Shown piece after piece: positions 1 through 6,493 of a stretch of DNA of 10,122 nt; within the stretch, counting starts at the first letter, position 1, and each line of letters starts with the position of its first letter. The translations under genes were made by a program, and so were the position numbers. The notes under the pieces are model-generated. The model did no database searches. It saw only the letters and a list, made by a program, of their open reading frames with translations, and was not told where the DNA came from. Origin of the DNA: Gammaproteobacteria bacterium RIFCSPLOWO2_02_FULL_56_15 (GTDB lineage: Bacteria > Pseudomonadota > Gammaproteobacteria > Eutrophobiales > Eutrophobiaceae); contig MGYR01000014.1 in the NCBI GenBank assembly GCA_001801825.1, positions 1 through 10,122 of the forward strand, in the 5' to 3' direction.

Positions 1-66
1 GTTTATCGACATTGGTTAGAACCATACAGCCCTGAAAGATTCCTGGATCAATGATTTCCAGATCAC

Positions 67-675
67 TCAGTAAAGACCCATGATGTAATTGGCAACGGCA
101 TCGATCTCCGTATCCGTCATCTTCGCGGAGATAGTACGCATAACAGCATTTTGATCATTGCTGCGATCTCCCGAACGGTAGGCTTTCAGTGTTGCCACCG
201 TGTATTGGGAGTGCTGCCCCCGCAAGGCAGGGAACATCGCCGGCGGATTTCCTGTTCCGCCTGGACCATGACAGGCCATACACGCGGCAACACCTGTAGC
301 GCTGTTGCCGGCACGGTATATTTGTTCACCGGATTCAATATTCTCCGGCGCCGCCTCCTTGGGTTTGACTTCCTGACCGGCATAGAATGCCGCCAGATCG
401 TCGAAATCCTGGTTGGTCATGGAAGCGATAATTGGCGTCATCTGATCGTTTTTCCGTTCGCCGGTCTGGATATCAAGCATTTGTTTGACAAAGTACGCGG
501 CATGCTGGCCTGCAATGCTGGGCCAAATTGGTACGAGGCTGTTTCCATCTTCGCCATGACAGGCTGCGCATATGGGTGATTTTTGTTTGCCGGCTTCAGG
601 ATCACCTGCCGAATGCGCAGCTCCTGCGAACAAGAGTGAAGACAGGGCAAATACAGAGAAAATAATCTTGGACAT
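67..675 (-). CDS. cc4: Cytochrome c4, dihaem periplasmic electron carrier
   Basis: This 202-residue protein is a periplasmic (or periplasm-facing) dihaem c-type cytochrome that passes electrons between the quinol-oxidising complex and terminal oxidases. A signal peptide covers residues 1 to about 23 and ends in AHSA. There are two tandem cytochrome c domains with CAACH at residues 36-40 and CMACH at 132-136. Likely axial methionines are Met79 and Met179, each followed about 15 residues later by the helix that closes the domain. Size and two-domain layout match the c4 family. The ATG start is supported by AGGAA 8 bases upstream. It diverges from engB, a neighbourhood also known from Pseudomonas. 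The family call is firm; the exact redox partners are inferred. Confidence 0.95.
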   Translation of the reverse strand: MSKIIFSVFALSSLLFAGAAHSAGDPEAGKQKSPICAACHGEDGNSLVPIWPSIAGQHAAYFVKQMLDIQTGERKNDQMTPIIASMTNQDFDDLAAFYAGQEVKPKEAAPENIESGEQIYRAGNSATGVAACMACHGPGGTGNPPAMFPALRGQHSQYTVATLKAYRSGDRSNDQNAVMRTISAKMTDTEIDAVANYIMGLY

Positions 676-718
676 TCCTGGGGTTCCTACAGAGTTGTAC
701 GATGTTTTATTGCATGAT

Positions 719-727
719 TGTTATAAT
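719..727 (+). promoter_or_regulatory. Extended -10 promoter element for engB
   Basis: TGTTATAAT is a perfect extended -10 hexamer (TGn plus TATAAT). It would start transcription near base 734, about 20 bases before the first possible engB start codon. No convincing -35 hexamer lies 16-18 bases upstream, which extended -10 promoters often do without. This is a sequence match only. Confidence 0.45.
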
Positions 728-730
728 TAC

Positions 731-760
731 GCCATTTTACCGGAAATTTTGAAAAATGGC
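731..760 (+). repeat. Inverted repeat at the engB 5' end
   Basis: GCCATTTT at 731-738 and AAAATGGC at 753-760 are perfect 8-base inverted arms around a 14-base loop. The right arm contains the first potential engB start codon (ATG at 756), so in RNA this hairpin would hide that codon. It could be a small translational control element, an operator between the two divergent genes, or chance in AT-rich sequence. Confidence 0.4.
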
Positions 761-785
761 CGTCTTAATTGTCGCTCCGCATCCG

Positions 786-1394
786 ATGAATGGCTCTTAT
801 AACTATCGGCAAGCCGAGTTTCTTACCAGTGCACACACACTCGCGCAGTTACCGGTGGACAAGGGCAGGGAGATTGCGTTTGCGGGCAGGTCAAATTCCG
901 GGAAATCCAGTGTGCTCAACATTCTTACGGATCACAAAGGGCTGGCTCGTACCAGCAAGACACCAGGGAGAACCCAGACGATGAATATCTATGTCGTTGG
1001 GGACGGCGTACGCCTGCTGGATTTGCCTGGGTACGGATTTGCCCGTGTTTCACAAAAACTGCGTGAGCACTGGGCGCATACCCTGAACCGTTATTTCATG
1101 ACCCGACTATCGCTCGCTGGACTGGTATTGATAACGGATATCCGCAGGGAACTGACCGGGCTGGACCGTGTGATGCTGGAATGGTGCGAGGCTGCCGGCC
1201 TTCCCGTGCATGTACTTCTGAACAAAGCTGACAAATTGAGCCATGGTGCGGCATCCAGGGTGCTTAACAGGATTGAAAGAGAATCCAGGAGCTGTGGGGC
1301 ATCCGTACAGCTCTTTTCGGTGTTGAAAAAGTCCGGTGTTGAGGAATTGAGTTCCTGGATGGATCACTGTCTCAGGGTCCAAAACTCAAGTTGA
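786..1394 (+). CDS. engB: Ribosome biogenesis GTP-binding protein EngB/YsxC
   Basis: EngB is an essential cytoplasmic GTPase of the TrmE-Era-EngA-EngB class that acts in late assembly of the 50S ribosomal subunit. Counting from the ATG at 786 (202 residues), the motifs are P-loop GRSNSGKS at 34-41, the G2 threonine in PGRTQ near 63, G3 DLPG at 79-82, G4 NKAD at 146-149 and a G5-like FSVLKKSG near 177. I chose 786 because family members begin just before the YRQAxFLTSA segment. An in-frame ATG at 756 would add ten residues; it has GGAAA about 9 bases upstream, whereas 786 has no clear ribosome binding site, so the start remains open. The gene is complete and ends in a serine-rich tail. Confidence 0.95.
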   Translation: MNGSYNYRQAEFLTSAHTLAQLPVDKGREIAFAGRSNSGKSSVLNILTDHKGLARTSKTPGRTQTMNIYVVGDGVRLLDLPGYGFARVSQKLREHWAHTLNRYFMTRLSLAGLVLITDIRRELTGLDRVMLEWCEAAGLPVHVLLNKADKLSHGAASRVLNRIERESRSCGASVQLFSVLKKSGVEELSSWMDHCLRVQNSS

Positions 1395-1450
1395 GGGACT
1401 ATCGTCGATGTTGATCTCCTCCCGAATTGCTGTCCATGTGCCGCAGGGGA

Positions 1451-1498
1451 GAAAAAACCCCGGTAATGATGATTGGGGGGGGAAGATTATTACCGGGG
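1451..1498 (-). terminator. Strong rho-independent terminator reading leftward
   Basis: CCCCGGTAAT at 1458-1467 and ATTACCGGGG at 1489-1498 form a perfect 10-base stem. Read on the minus strand, the GC-rich base of the stem is followed directly by TTTTTT (1452-1457). The loop is C-rich (complement of the GGGGGGGG run at 1475-1482). On the plus strand there is no T-run after the stem, so it does not terminate engB intrinsically. The nearest annotated minus-strand gene, rpmE, ends about 640 bases away. Confidence 0.65.
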
Positions 1499-1506
1499 AC
1501 AGCTTA

Positions 1507-1562
1507 CCGGTTGGGGAGACCGGGTTCATGATTCCGTAGGAGTAAGAATCTACGGCAATCAT
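1507..1562. other. Two adjacent stem-loops, candidate structured RNA
   Basis: CCGGT (1507-1511) pairs with ACCGG (1519-1523) around a 7-base loop. Directly after it ATGATTCCGTAG (1528-1539) pairs with CTACGG-C-AATCAT (1550-1562), a 12-pair stem with a single bulged C at 1556 and a 10-base loop. With the terminator at 1451-1498 this makes three consecutive hairpins, as expected for a small minus-strand RNA ending at the terminator. I found no convincing promoter on the minus strand and do not recognise the RNA family. If instead transcribed on the plus strand, it would form the 3' end of the engB message. Confidence 0.35.
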
Positions 1563-1610
1563 CTGTATCGCATAAGACACACAAATCGGCATCTGGTTCC
1601 CTGAGAGGCA

Positions 1611-1848
1611 TGTGCATATACAATCCATGGGTTTTTATACACAGTATGAGCGCCGTTCAGGTGCCTAATCGATATTTCTCTGTCCGATCAGGCTGTAAAG
1701 GCGCATAGACAGGTGTAACTAACTGTATTTAAATAAGTAATAATTTTGCATGAATTTTGACAGTTTTGTGTTGATCCCTAGATTGATGCCGATCGTGAGC
1801 AGATGTCCGCATTTCATCCACATAGTTATCAACAAAAAATGTGGATAA
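1611..1848. other. Cluster of DnaA-box-like sites beside AT-rich DNA
   Basis: Against the DnaA consensus TTWTNCACA I see TTATACACA at 1635-1643 (perfect, plus) and TGTGGATAA at 1840-1848 (perfect TTATCCACA on minus). One-mismatch sites are TCATCCACA at 1814-1822, TTATCAACA at 1826-1834 and TGTGCATAT at 1611-1619 (minus). Three sites are packed within 35 bases. AT-rich DNA at about 1720-1760 lies between the outer and inner boxes and could serve as an unwinding region. This resembles a replication origin or DnaA-titration site, but dnaA, gidA/mnmG and parS are not in the window. Confidence 0.4.
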
Positions 1849-1872
1849 GAACTTAACATCTTTAGGAGCAAC

Positions 1873-1964
1873 AGCTTATCTAAAATTATCTCGAAATAAG
1901 CTTAGCTTGTTGTTCTAACTACCCTACAATTCTCAAGTCAACAACTGGGAACGGGATAGTTGTT
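1873..1964. repeat. Two short inverted repeats in the engB-rpmE gap
   Basis: AGCTTAT (1873-1879) with ATAAGCT (1896-1902), and AACAACT (1940-1946) with AGTTGTT (1958-1964), are perfect 7-base inverted arms spaced by 16 and 11 bases. Neither is followed by a T-run. They may be protein binding sites linked to the DnaA-box cluster, or chance. Confidence 0.3.
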
Positions 1965-2137
1965 CAGTATCCGTAAGGATTGTTCTCACCCCACTTTCAG
2001 TGGAGACGATGAGAGCGCAGCATCGATTCTAGGGCTTGAATCACTGAATGAAGCTCCGATAGTGTGTGAGTCAGAGGCTGTTCGAGGGGAGGATTGCCCA
2101 GCTGACCCGTTTCAAAATGGCGGATGAAGGGTTCAGT

Positions 2138-2344
2138 TCAGCCTTGTAGACCGTATTTACGGCGGAATTTGTCAACGCGACCCGCTGTGTCCAGCATTTT
2201 TTGCTTTCCGGTGTAGAAAGGGTGGCACTTGGAGCAGACTTCTATATGCAGGTTTTCGGTATAGGTGGAACGTGTCTTGAAGGTATTGCCGCAACTGCAG
2301 ACTATCTCGATTTCAGTGTACTTTGGGTGGATGTCGGTTTTCAT
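2138..2344 (-). CDS. rpmE: 50S ribosomal protein L31, zinc-binding (C+) form
   Basis: This 68-residue ribosomal protein of the large subunit begins MKTDIHPKYTEIEI, the standard L31 N-terminus. Cys16, Cys18, Cys37 and Cys40 supply the zinc ligands (CSC and CSKC), so this is the C+ paralogue rather than the zinc-independent form. It ends KFRRKYGLQG, and the length matches the usual 66-70 residues. I chose the ATG at 2344 over an upstream in-frame ATG at 2425 because homologues begin there and AGGA lies 8 bases upstream. It follows xthA on the same strand with 90 bases between. No intrinsic terminator is evident downstream. Confidence 0.95.
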   Translation of the reverse strand: MKTDIHPKYTEIEIVCSCGNTFKTRSTYTENLHIEVCSKCHPFYTGKQKMLDTAGRVDKFRRKYGLQG

Positions 2345-2434
2345 AGCTAAGATCCTGGATTGCCGGTAGTTACGGCTTTGATTTACAGGGGGCAGGAGTT
2401 TATTCGAAACCAGCTTTCTATGCAATTCTAACGA

Positions 2435-3226
2435 TTAAGTATGCAAGTTACGCTGCTCCTGGTTGAAAACTGCGATTACAGGGGTGTGGTCAGAGGGACG
2501 TTCAAGAGTACGGGGTCGCTTGTCAATTGTGCATGCCACACAGCTCGCAGCCAAGGATGTCGATGCCAGTATATGATCAATCCGCAGGCCACGGTTTCGC
2601 CTGAATCCCCCCGCGCGATAATCCCACCAAGAAAATCCATTTGGTTCCTGATCGAACAAACGGTAACAGTCCGATAATCCAAGCGCCAGTAATCTCCTGA
2701 ACTCCGCCCTCTCAGGATCGCTGACCAGCACCTTGCCGTCCCATTCGGCCGGATCATGTACATCGATATCTTCCGGGGCGATATTGAAGTCTCCCAGAAG
2801 GATTAGTGGTTTGTCGTCCTTCCGCAATTCTTGAAGATAGCTATATAGCTGTACGAACCAATCGATCTTATATTTGTATTTATCAGAGCCTACTTCTGAT
2901 CCGTTGGGGACGTAAACATTCAGTATGTGGATACCTGCAATATCTGCTCGGAGAACTCGCTGTTGCGGATCGGAGTACCCAGGAATCCCAGCATTCCAAG
3001 CTGTTGCTGCTTCCCTGCTTATGATGGCGACACCATTGTAGGTCTTTTGTCCTGAAAATATCGCGTTATATCCCATTGCATGAAAGCTCGCGATGGGAAA
3101 GTTCTCGTCAGTGAGCTTGGTTTCCTGCAGTGCGAGAATATCTGGCTGTTCCTGCTCCAGCCAGTCCTGTACGTGGAGCAGTCTTATCTTTAGTGAATTT
3201 ACATTCCAGGTGGCGATTTTCAGCAC
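2435..3226 (-). CDS. xthA: Exodeoxyribonuclease III / AP endonuclease
   Basis: This 263-residue DNA repair nuclease of the exonuclease-endonuclease-phosphatase fold cuts at abasic sites and trims 3' ends. Conserved elements are TWNVNS at 6-11, LQETK at 33-37 with the metal ligand Glu35, YVPNG at 105-109 with catalytic Tyr105, GDFN at 145-148 with Asp146 and Asn148, LRIDHI at 214-219, and SDHTPV at 245-250 with the Asp246-His247 pair. All active-site residues are present and length is normal. The start codon is GTG (CAC on the plus strand at 3224-3226); the next in-frame ATG lies beyond the first catalytic motif. AAAGGG sits about 10 bases upstream. The gene is co-oriented with rpmE and the upstream SH3 gene. 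Confidence 0.95.
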   Translation of the reverse strand: MLKIATWNVNSLKIRLLHVQDWLEQEQPDILALQETKLTDENFPIASFHAMGYNAIFSGQKTYNGVAIISREAATAWNAGIPGYSDPQQRVLRADIAGIHILNVYVPNGSEVGSDKYKYKIDWFVQLYSYLQELRKDDKPLILLGDFNIAPEDIDVHDPAEWDGKVLVSDPERAEFRRLLALGLSDCYRLFDQEPNGFSWWDYRAGGFRRNRGLRIDHILASTSLAASCVACTIDKRPRTLERPSDHTPVIAVFNQEQRNLHT

Positions 3227-3306
3227 TCGAAACGGCCCTTTGAGCGATATGCCCTGATTTTATCGAAGATCTCCCAGTCTCGCATACTGCTACAGGATCA
3301 GTGTGG

Positions 3307-4071
3307 TCAGATCCTGAATCCACCGTGACGGCGTCTGTTCAGATAATCCATCAGGTATATACCGAGACCGATGCCGGAGACCAGGGTTACAGCCAGATAG
3401 ATGAACCGTCTTCTCCAGTCCATCAAGTCAATGTTCCCGTTACCGAGATGCAAAGTGACTGGTAGATCGCCGTCCGCATTTCCACTCTGCATGGACTCCA
3501 GTTGGATTTGAAGATTCCTGTTGGTCTCTTCAAGGGTCAAAATCTTTTCAAAGAGGGATTTATTGTCACTATTTTGCCCGATATGTTTCCGTAACTCGGC
3601 CAGTTCCACCTGAAATTCAGCATTTTTGATTCGTTCCGAATTAAGTTCCTGTTGCAATTGATCGTTACCCGAGGCGAGTTCGAAGGTTTCCGATGACCCA
3701 GGCTTTACCGTCCCATCCTGTTCCCGGTCTTGGATCTTCCGGTTTGCAGCTAGTAACTGCTGCTCAAGGTTGCGGTTCCGGGTCTGTAGATCCAGGATAT
3801 CCTGGCTCTGGGGTTTTTCAGCAATGAGGTAAGTGTTATCCAGCCAGCCGGAAGGTCCTGCGGGATCCTGAACAAAGCTCATTCTATCCTCTCGTTTGAT
3901 GACTTCAAGGACCGTTCCGGAAGGCAACAGTTTCAGGATTGGACTGTCAATGGTCTTATCGGCGTGTATACCGACCTGGATCTCGTTGGTGATATAGGCC
4001 GTCTCCGCAAGTGAAGTTGCGGTATAGGGATAGATAAGTATGCATAGAAATATTCGCATGCTTGGATTCAT
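3307..4071 (-). CDS. SH3b-domain envelope protein with coiled coil and C-terminal anchor (TIGR04211/YgiM-like)
   Basis: This 254-residue protein has a signal peptide at 1 to about 22 (ending SLAET), a bacterial SH3 domain at about 24-85 including the SGWLDNTYL closing strand, and a charged, glutamine-rich coiled coil at about 90-195. A single transmembrane helix follows at about 223-240, with a short arginine-rich cytoplasmic tail NRRRHGGFRI. That tail is characteristic of the proteobacterial 'SH3 and anchor' family that includes E. coli YgiM, whose function is poorly known. The protein would place its SH3b domain in the periplasm at the end of a coiled coil, perhaps against the cell wall (inference). 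ATG at 4071 has GGAG 8 bases upstream; Met5 is an alternative start. Confidence 0.88.
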   Translation of the reverse strand: MNPSMRIFLCILIYPYTATSLAETAYITNEIQVGIHADKTIDSPILKLLPSGTVLEVIKREDRMSFVQDPAGPSGWLDNTYLIAEKPQSQDILDLQTRNRNLEQQLLAANRKIQDREQDGTVKPGSSETFELASGNDQLQQELNSERIKNAEFQVELAELRKHIGQNSDNKSLFEKILTLEETNRNLQIQLESMQSGNADGDLPVTLHLGNGNIDLMDWRRRFIYLAVTLVSGIGLGIYLMDYLNRRRHGGFRI

Positions 4072-4217
4072 GCTGTCGCTCCGCTTGTGTTCTTTTGATG
4101 ATACTCCCGCCCTTTTGTAACTGTAATATCCTGCGGCGTAACCACCAGAAATAATATGGTAAAACGAGGCTATGAGGGTAACTGCCGGTACCCATGGATG
4201 TCGTATACATGAGAAAA

Positions 4218-5156
4218 CTACCCGCGCAGGCGTAATCCGATGAGCCAGCTGGCCATGGATCCGGCGAGGAAAAACAGCCCAATCAGGCCAACAGCGTAGT
4301 TGCGAAATCGCTTGATGAGGACATGTTGCGGTATGGCGGAAATAATGAAGGATCGGCGCTTGTCCATGGTCCTTGAAAGCGTGTGGACTGGTGGGCTTGA
4401 TAGGGTTTCAGCATGATTGCGCATGACCTGTTTCAGTGCAGCTTCCCGTACAGCCTGCCATTCTTCCATGCTGATCTGTCCGTCCCGGTTCCGATCGAAA
4501 CTCTCCAGCAGGAGGTCACTATTTTTTTTCCATTCCTTCAGGAGTTCCCTGAGGTCGGCTTCCGTATCGATTTCGCTGCCCGCCCCGCCCACAGTTTTGA
4601 AGAGGCCGATCGCATAGATACTGTTCCTGGGATGGATGCGTTTCTCCGTATAGCGGTATCTCCCCCTGCGAAGCAAGAATATCCCTCCTCCTCCGGCGCG
4701 TGGCCCGGACGTCGGGCGTTTCGAACCGCCATACCAAACGTTGGCTTCTGCAGGAGTAACCACGGCGCCTTCCGGGTCCACGATACACTGCCCGGTATCA
4801 TCTTGCAGAAGAAACAGTCCATCGCTGACTCCTTTTTCGATCGTGTGCCAGCTCGAGTTCTTGCCGGATCGGCGATATTCTTCGACTTCATAACGGTACC
4901 AGACGCAGGTCATTCCGGAAAGCGGTGCGATGATGGGCGGGCCTTCAAGGAGCAGACCCGTACCTTCCAGTTCCACGAAACCCTGTGCTGCGGAACGGAT
5001 CCTGGATGTGGGGGTATTTTCCATCATCCTTTTCCGTGAAAAAAAGTAGAATGCGCCGATAAAACCAGTGATACAGGACACGATCAGGATCGTTACAGCG
5101 ATCCAGAAGTCGTCAGCCGGGCCGCTTTGAGCCCAAAGAATTAGATCGGAAAACAT
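4218..5156 (-). CDS. GIDE-domain membrane protein with an EF-hand calcium-binding loop
   Basis: This 312-residue inner-membrane protein has a transmembrane helix at about 17-39, then a GIDE-type domain at about 60-190 recognisable from APLSGMTCVWYRYEVEE, LFLLQDDTGQCIVDPEGA and the glycine-rich RAGGGGIFLLRRGRYRYTEKRI stretch. An EF-hand loop DRNRDGQISMEE follows at 221-232, and a second transmembrane helix at about 287-307. All EF-hand liganding positions fit (Asp221, Asn223, Asp225, Gln227, Ser229, Glu232). GIDE domains are named for similarity to a mitochondrial E3 ligase, but no RING finger is present here, so ligase activity should not be assumed. Its start is 48 bases after the lemA stop, a frequent partnership. 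The ribosome binding site is weak. Function unknown. Confidence 0.85.
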   Translation of the reverse strand: MFSDLILWAQSGPADDFWIAVTILIVSCITGFIGAFYFFSRKRMMENTPTSRIRSAAQGFVELEGTGLLLEGPPIIAPLSGMTCVWYRYEVEEYRRSGKNSSWHTIEKGVSDGLFLLQDDTGQCIVDPEGAVVTPAEANVWYGGSKRPTSGPRAGGGGIFLLRRGRYRYTEKRIHPRNSIYAIGLFKTVGGAGSEIDTEADLRELLKEWKKNSDLLLESFDRNRDGQISMEEWQAVREAALKQVMRNHAETLSSPPVHTLSRTMDKRRSFIISAIPQHVLIKRFRNYAVGLIGLFFLAGSMASWLIGLRLRG

Positions 5157-5204
5157 TTGTTAGCGTTTGGATGCAGGCTGCTTGATATTTCTCGAACCGG
5201 CGCC

Positions 5205-5777
5205 CTAGCTAAACAGTTCCTTCATATCCACATCCTTCTTCTCTTCTGTGCTGAATTCAAGCAGTTGCCGTGGCTTAAAATTGAAATTCCTGGCGATGAT
5301 CACATCCGGAAACTGTTCAATCCGGATGTTATTGAGGTTGACGCTCTCATTGTAAAATTCGCGGCGATCGGCGATAGCATTTTCCAGACCGGAAATCCTT
5401 TGCTGTAAATGCTGGAAATTGTCGTTGGCCTTGAGATCGGGATAGGCTTCGGCGACGGCGAACAAATTACCCAAGCCCATGCGCAACTGGGTTTCAGCCG
5501 GGCCGAGTGCCGCGACGTCACCCTTTTCACGCGCGCTGGATACCGCCGAGCGGGCCCGCATGACCTTCTCCAGGGTCTCCTGTTCATATTTCATGTACTG
5601 TTTGCAGGTTTCCACCAGTTTCGGCAACTCATCATGTCGTTGCTTGAGCAAGACATCGATATTGGACCATGCCTTGTCGACGTTATGTTTAAGGGATACG
5701 AGATTGTTGTATAGTGTGATTGCGTAGATGACTATCACTACGAGGATACCGAGGAATACGAATGTTGAAACATTCAT
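5205..5777 (-). CDS. lemA: LemA family protein
   Basis: This 190-residue membrane-anchored helical protein has one N-terminal transmembrane helix at about 4-24 in an N-out topology. It is followed by the family signature YNNLVSLKHNVDKAWSNIDV (residues about 25-44), a long helical region with LKQRHDELPKLVETCKQYMK, and the NEFNxxP-like C-terminal segment around VNLNNIRIEQFPDV. I use the ATG at 5777 rather than the in-frame ATG at 5843 because AAGGAG lies 7 bases before it and the hydrophobic helix begins immediately. The role of LemA is not well established; it often sits beside GIDE/TPM-type membrane proteins, as here. It diverges from bfr. Confidence 0.93.
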   Translation of the reverse strand: MNVSTFVFLGILVVIVIYAITLYNNLVSLKHNVDKAWSNIDVLLKQRHDELPKLVETCKQYMKYEQETLEKVMRARSAVSSAREKGDVAALGPAETQLRMGLGNLFAVAEAYPDLKANDNFQHLQQRISGLENAIADRREFYNESVNLNNIRIEQFPDVIIARNFNFKPRQLLEFSTEEKKDVDMKELFS

Positions 5778-5941
5778 AAGGGTGCTCCTTGTATATTGTA
5801 TATTTGAATTCAGGTTCTGGAGGCCTTGCATCGGGTAATCCACACACTGGGCGTGTCATGAATACCGGCCTTGATCGGCAAGGTCTATACTATAGTCTTT
5901 GAGATTTTTGATGTATACCTGTTTACAGGGGAGCTGACGAG
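5778..5941. promoter_or_regulatory. Divergent lemA/bfr intergenic region
   Basis: This region must hold the promoters of lemA (minus) and bfr (plus), but I cannot assign convincing -35/-10 pairs. Visible features are a near-duplicate GGCCTTGCATCGG (5822-5834) and GGCCTTGATCGG (5868-5878 region), and an inverted CCTTG/CAAGG (5869-5873/5879-5883). TATACT (5886-5891) and TATAGT (5891-5896) are possible bfr -10 hexamers. No Fur-like or FNR-like box is visible, in contrast to the bfd region. Confidence 0.4.
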
Positions 5942-6406
5942 ATGAAAGGTGACGGCAAGGTTATCGAGTTTCTGAACAAGGTTCTAAAGAATGAGTTGAC
6001 AGCAATCAACCAGTATTTCCTTCATGCAAGGATGTTCAAGAACTGGGGTCTTGCAGCCTTGAACGAGCATGAACATGCCGAATCGGTGGACGAAATGAAG
6101 CATGCAGACGCCCTCATCGAACGTATACTTTTCCTGGAAGGTTTACCGAATTTGCAGGACCTGGGGAGTCTTGGCATAGGTGAAAACGTAACGGAAATGC
6201 TCCAGTCGGATCTGCGACTGGAACTCGCGGCCTTACCCGTGTTGCAGGAGGCGATAGCCTATTGTGAAACCGTAAGGGATTTTGTCACCAGGGAGTTGCT
6301 GGAAGGCATACTGTCCAGCGAGGAAGAGCACATTGACTGGTTGGAGATCCAGATGGGTCTGATTGGCAGAGTCGGAGTGAAGAACTATCTGCAGAGCAGG
6401 ATGTAA
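5942..6406 (+). CDS. bfr: Bacterioferritin, haem-binding type
   Basis: This 154-residue cytoplasmic iron-storage protein assembles as a 24-subunit shell. Every ferroxidase ligand of E. coli Bfr is present at the same number: Glu18, Glu51, His54, Glu94, Glu127 and His130. The haem-ligating Met52 is present too, so this is the catalytically active, haem-binding form rather than a degenerate partner subunit. The N-terminus MKGDGKVIEFLNKVL matches the family. Length is close to the usual 155-160. ATG at 5942 follows AGGGGAG with 8 bases spacing. It lies upstream of bfd on the same strand, but the 144-base gap with its own operators suggests bfd is also transcribed separately. Confidence 0.97.
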   Translation: MKGDGKVIEFLNKVLKNELTAINQYFLHARMFKNWGLAALNEHEHAESVDEMKHADALIERILFLEGLPNLQDLGSLGIGENVTEMLQSDLRLELAALPVLQEAIAYCETVRDFVTRELLEGILSSEEEHIDWLEIQMGLIGRVGVKNYLQSRM

Positions 6407-6430
6407 TCAACAAGCAGTGTTATCTGCAAA

Positions 6431-6444
6431 TTGATCCGGATCAA
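6431..6444 (+). promoter_or_regulatory. FNR/ANR box 1 upstream of bfd
   Basis: TTGATCCGGATCAA matches the consensus TTGATNNNNATCAA at all ten defined positions and is a full palindrome. It is centred 31 bases upstream of the second box, about three helical turns, so two dimers would sit on the same DNA face. Confidence 0.72.
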
Positions 6445-6461
6445 ATGGGAATTGTTACTAT

Positions 6462-6475
6462 TTGATCTGGATCAA
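6462..6475 (+). promoter_or_regulatory. FNR/ANR box 2 upstream of bfd
   Basis: TTGATCTGGATCAA again matches TTGATNNNNATCAA perfectly. Its centre lies about 41.5-42.5 bases upstream of the start predicted from the -10 at 6499-6504, the classical class II activator position. FNR family members activate from this site when oxygen is low. Confidence 0.75.
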
Positions 6476-6493
6476 TTGTAAACGATTCTCATT
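6474..6493 (+). promoter_or_regulatory. Fur-like operator over the bfd promoter
   Basis: AATTGTAAACGATTCTCATT contains the half-site pattern typical of Fur boxes (AAYGATTCTCATT compared with AATGATNATCATT). It overlaps the predicted -35 and spacer, where bound Fur would block RNA polymerase. A copy with only two differences lies before the porin gene at 6865-6884. Confidence 0.6.

Larger units (their letters stand above)
1395..2137. other. Long intergenic region between engB and rpmE, no credible CDS
   Basis: No open frame here has a ribosome binding site and family resemblance together. An 80-codon minus-strand frame at 1386-1628 runs through the terminator hairpin and ends inside engB, so it is not convincing. 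What is present: a minus-strand terminator and two more stem-loops (1451-1562), DnaA-box-like 9-mers (1611-1848), AT-rich DNA around 1720-1760, and inverted repeats at 1873-1902, 1940-1964 and 1991-2003. A TTGACA (1757-1762) with TAGATT (1779-1784) at 16-base spacing is a possible plus-strand promoter, with no gene visible after it. Confidence 0.6.

Noticed and set aside
43..61. CTGGA/TCCAG stem after cytochrome c4, as a terminator
   Set aside because: A short stem with no T-run on the minus strand; too close to the window edge to judge.
1..66. Partial gene at the left edge
   Set aside because: Too little sequence; no convincing frame or ribosome binding site can be assigned.
151..579. A 142-codon plus-strand open frame
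   Set aside because: Antisense to the clear cytochrome c4 gene, whose haem motifs and signal peptide fix the true frame.
1451..1562. A riboswitch (for example c-di-GMP type) in the stem-loop array
   Set aside because: I see none of the conserved core of that class, and no downstream gene on either strand would be controlled by it.
1386..1628. An 80-codon minus-strand frame in the engB-rpmE gap
   Set aside because: It runs through the strong terminator hairpin and ends inside engB, and resembles no protein I recognise. A structured RNA explains the region better.
4413..5039. A 208-codon plus-strand open frame
   Set aside because: It lies entirely antisense to the GIDE-domain gene, has no family resemblance or ribosome binding site, and is a shadow of the real frame.
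5836..5844. TAATCCACA, a one-mismatch DnaA box
   Set aside because: It stands alone in the lemA-bfr gap; a single one-mismatch 9-mer is expected by chance.
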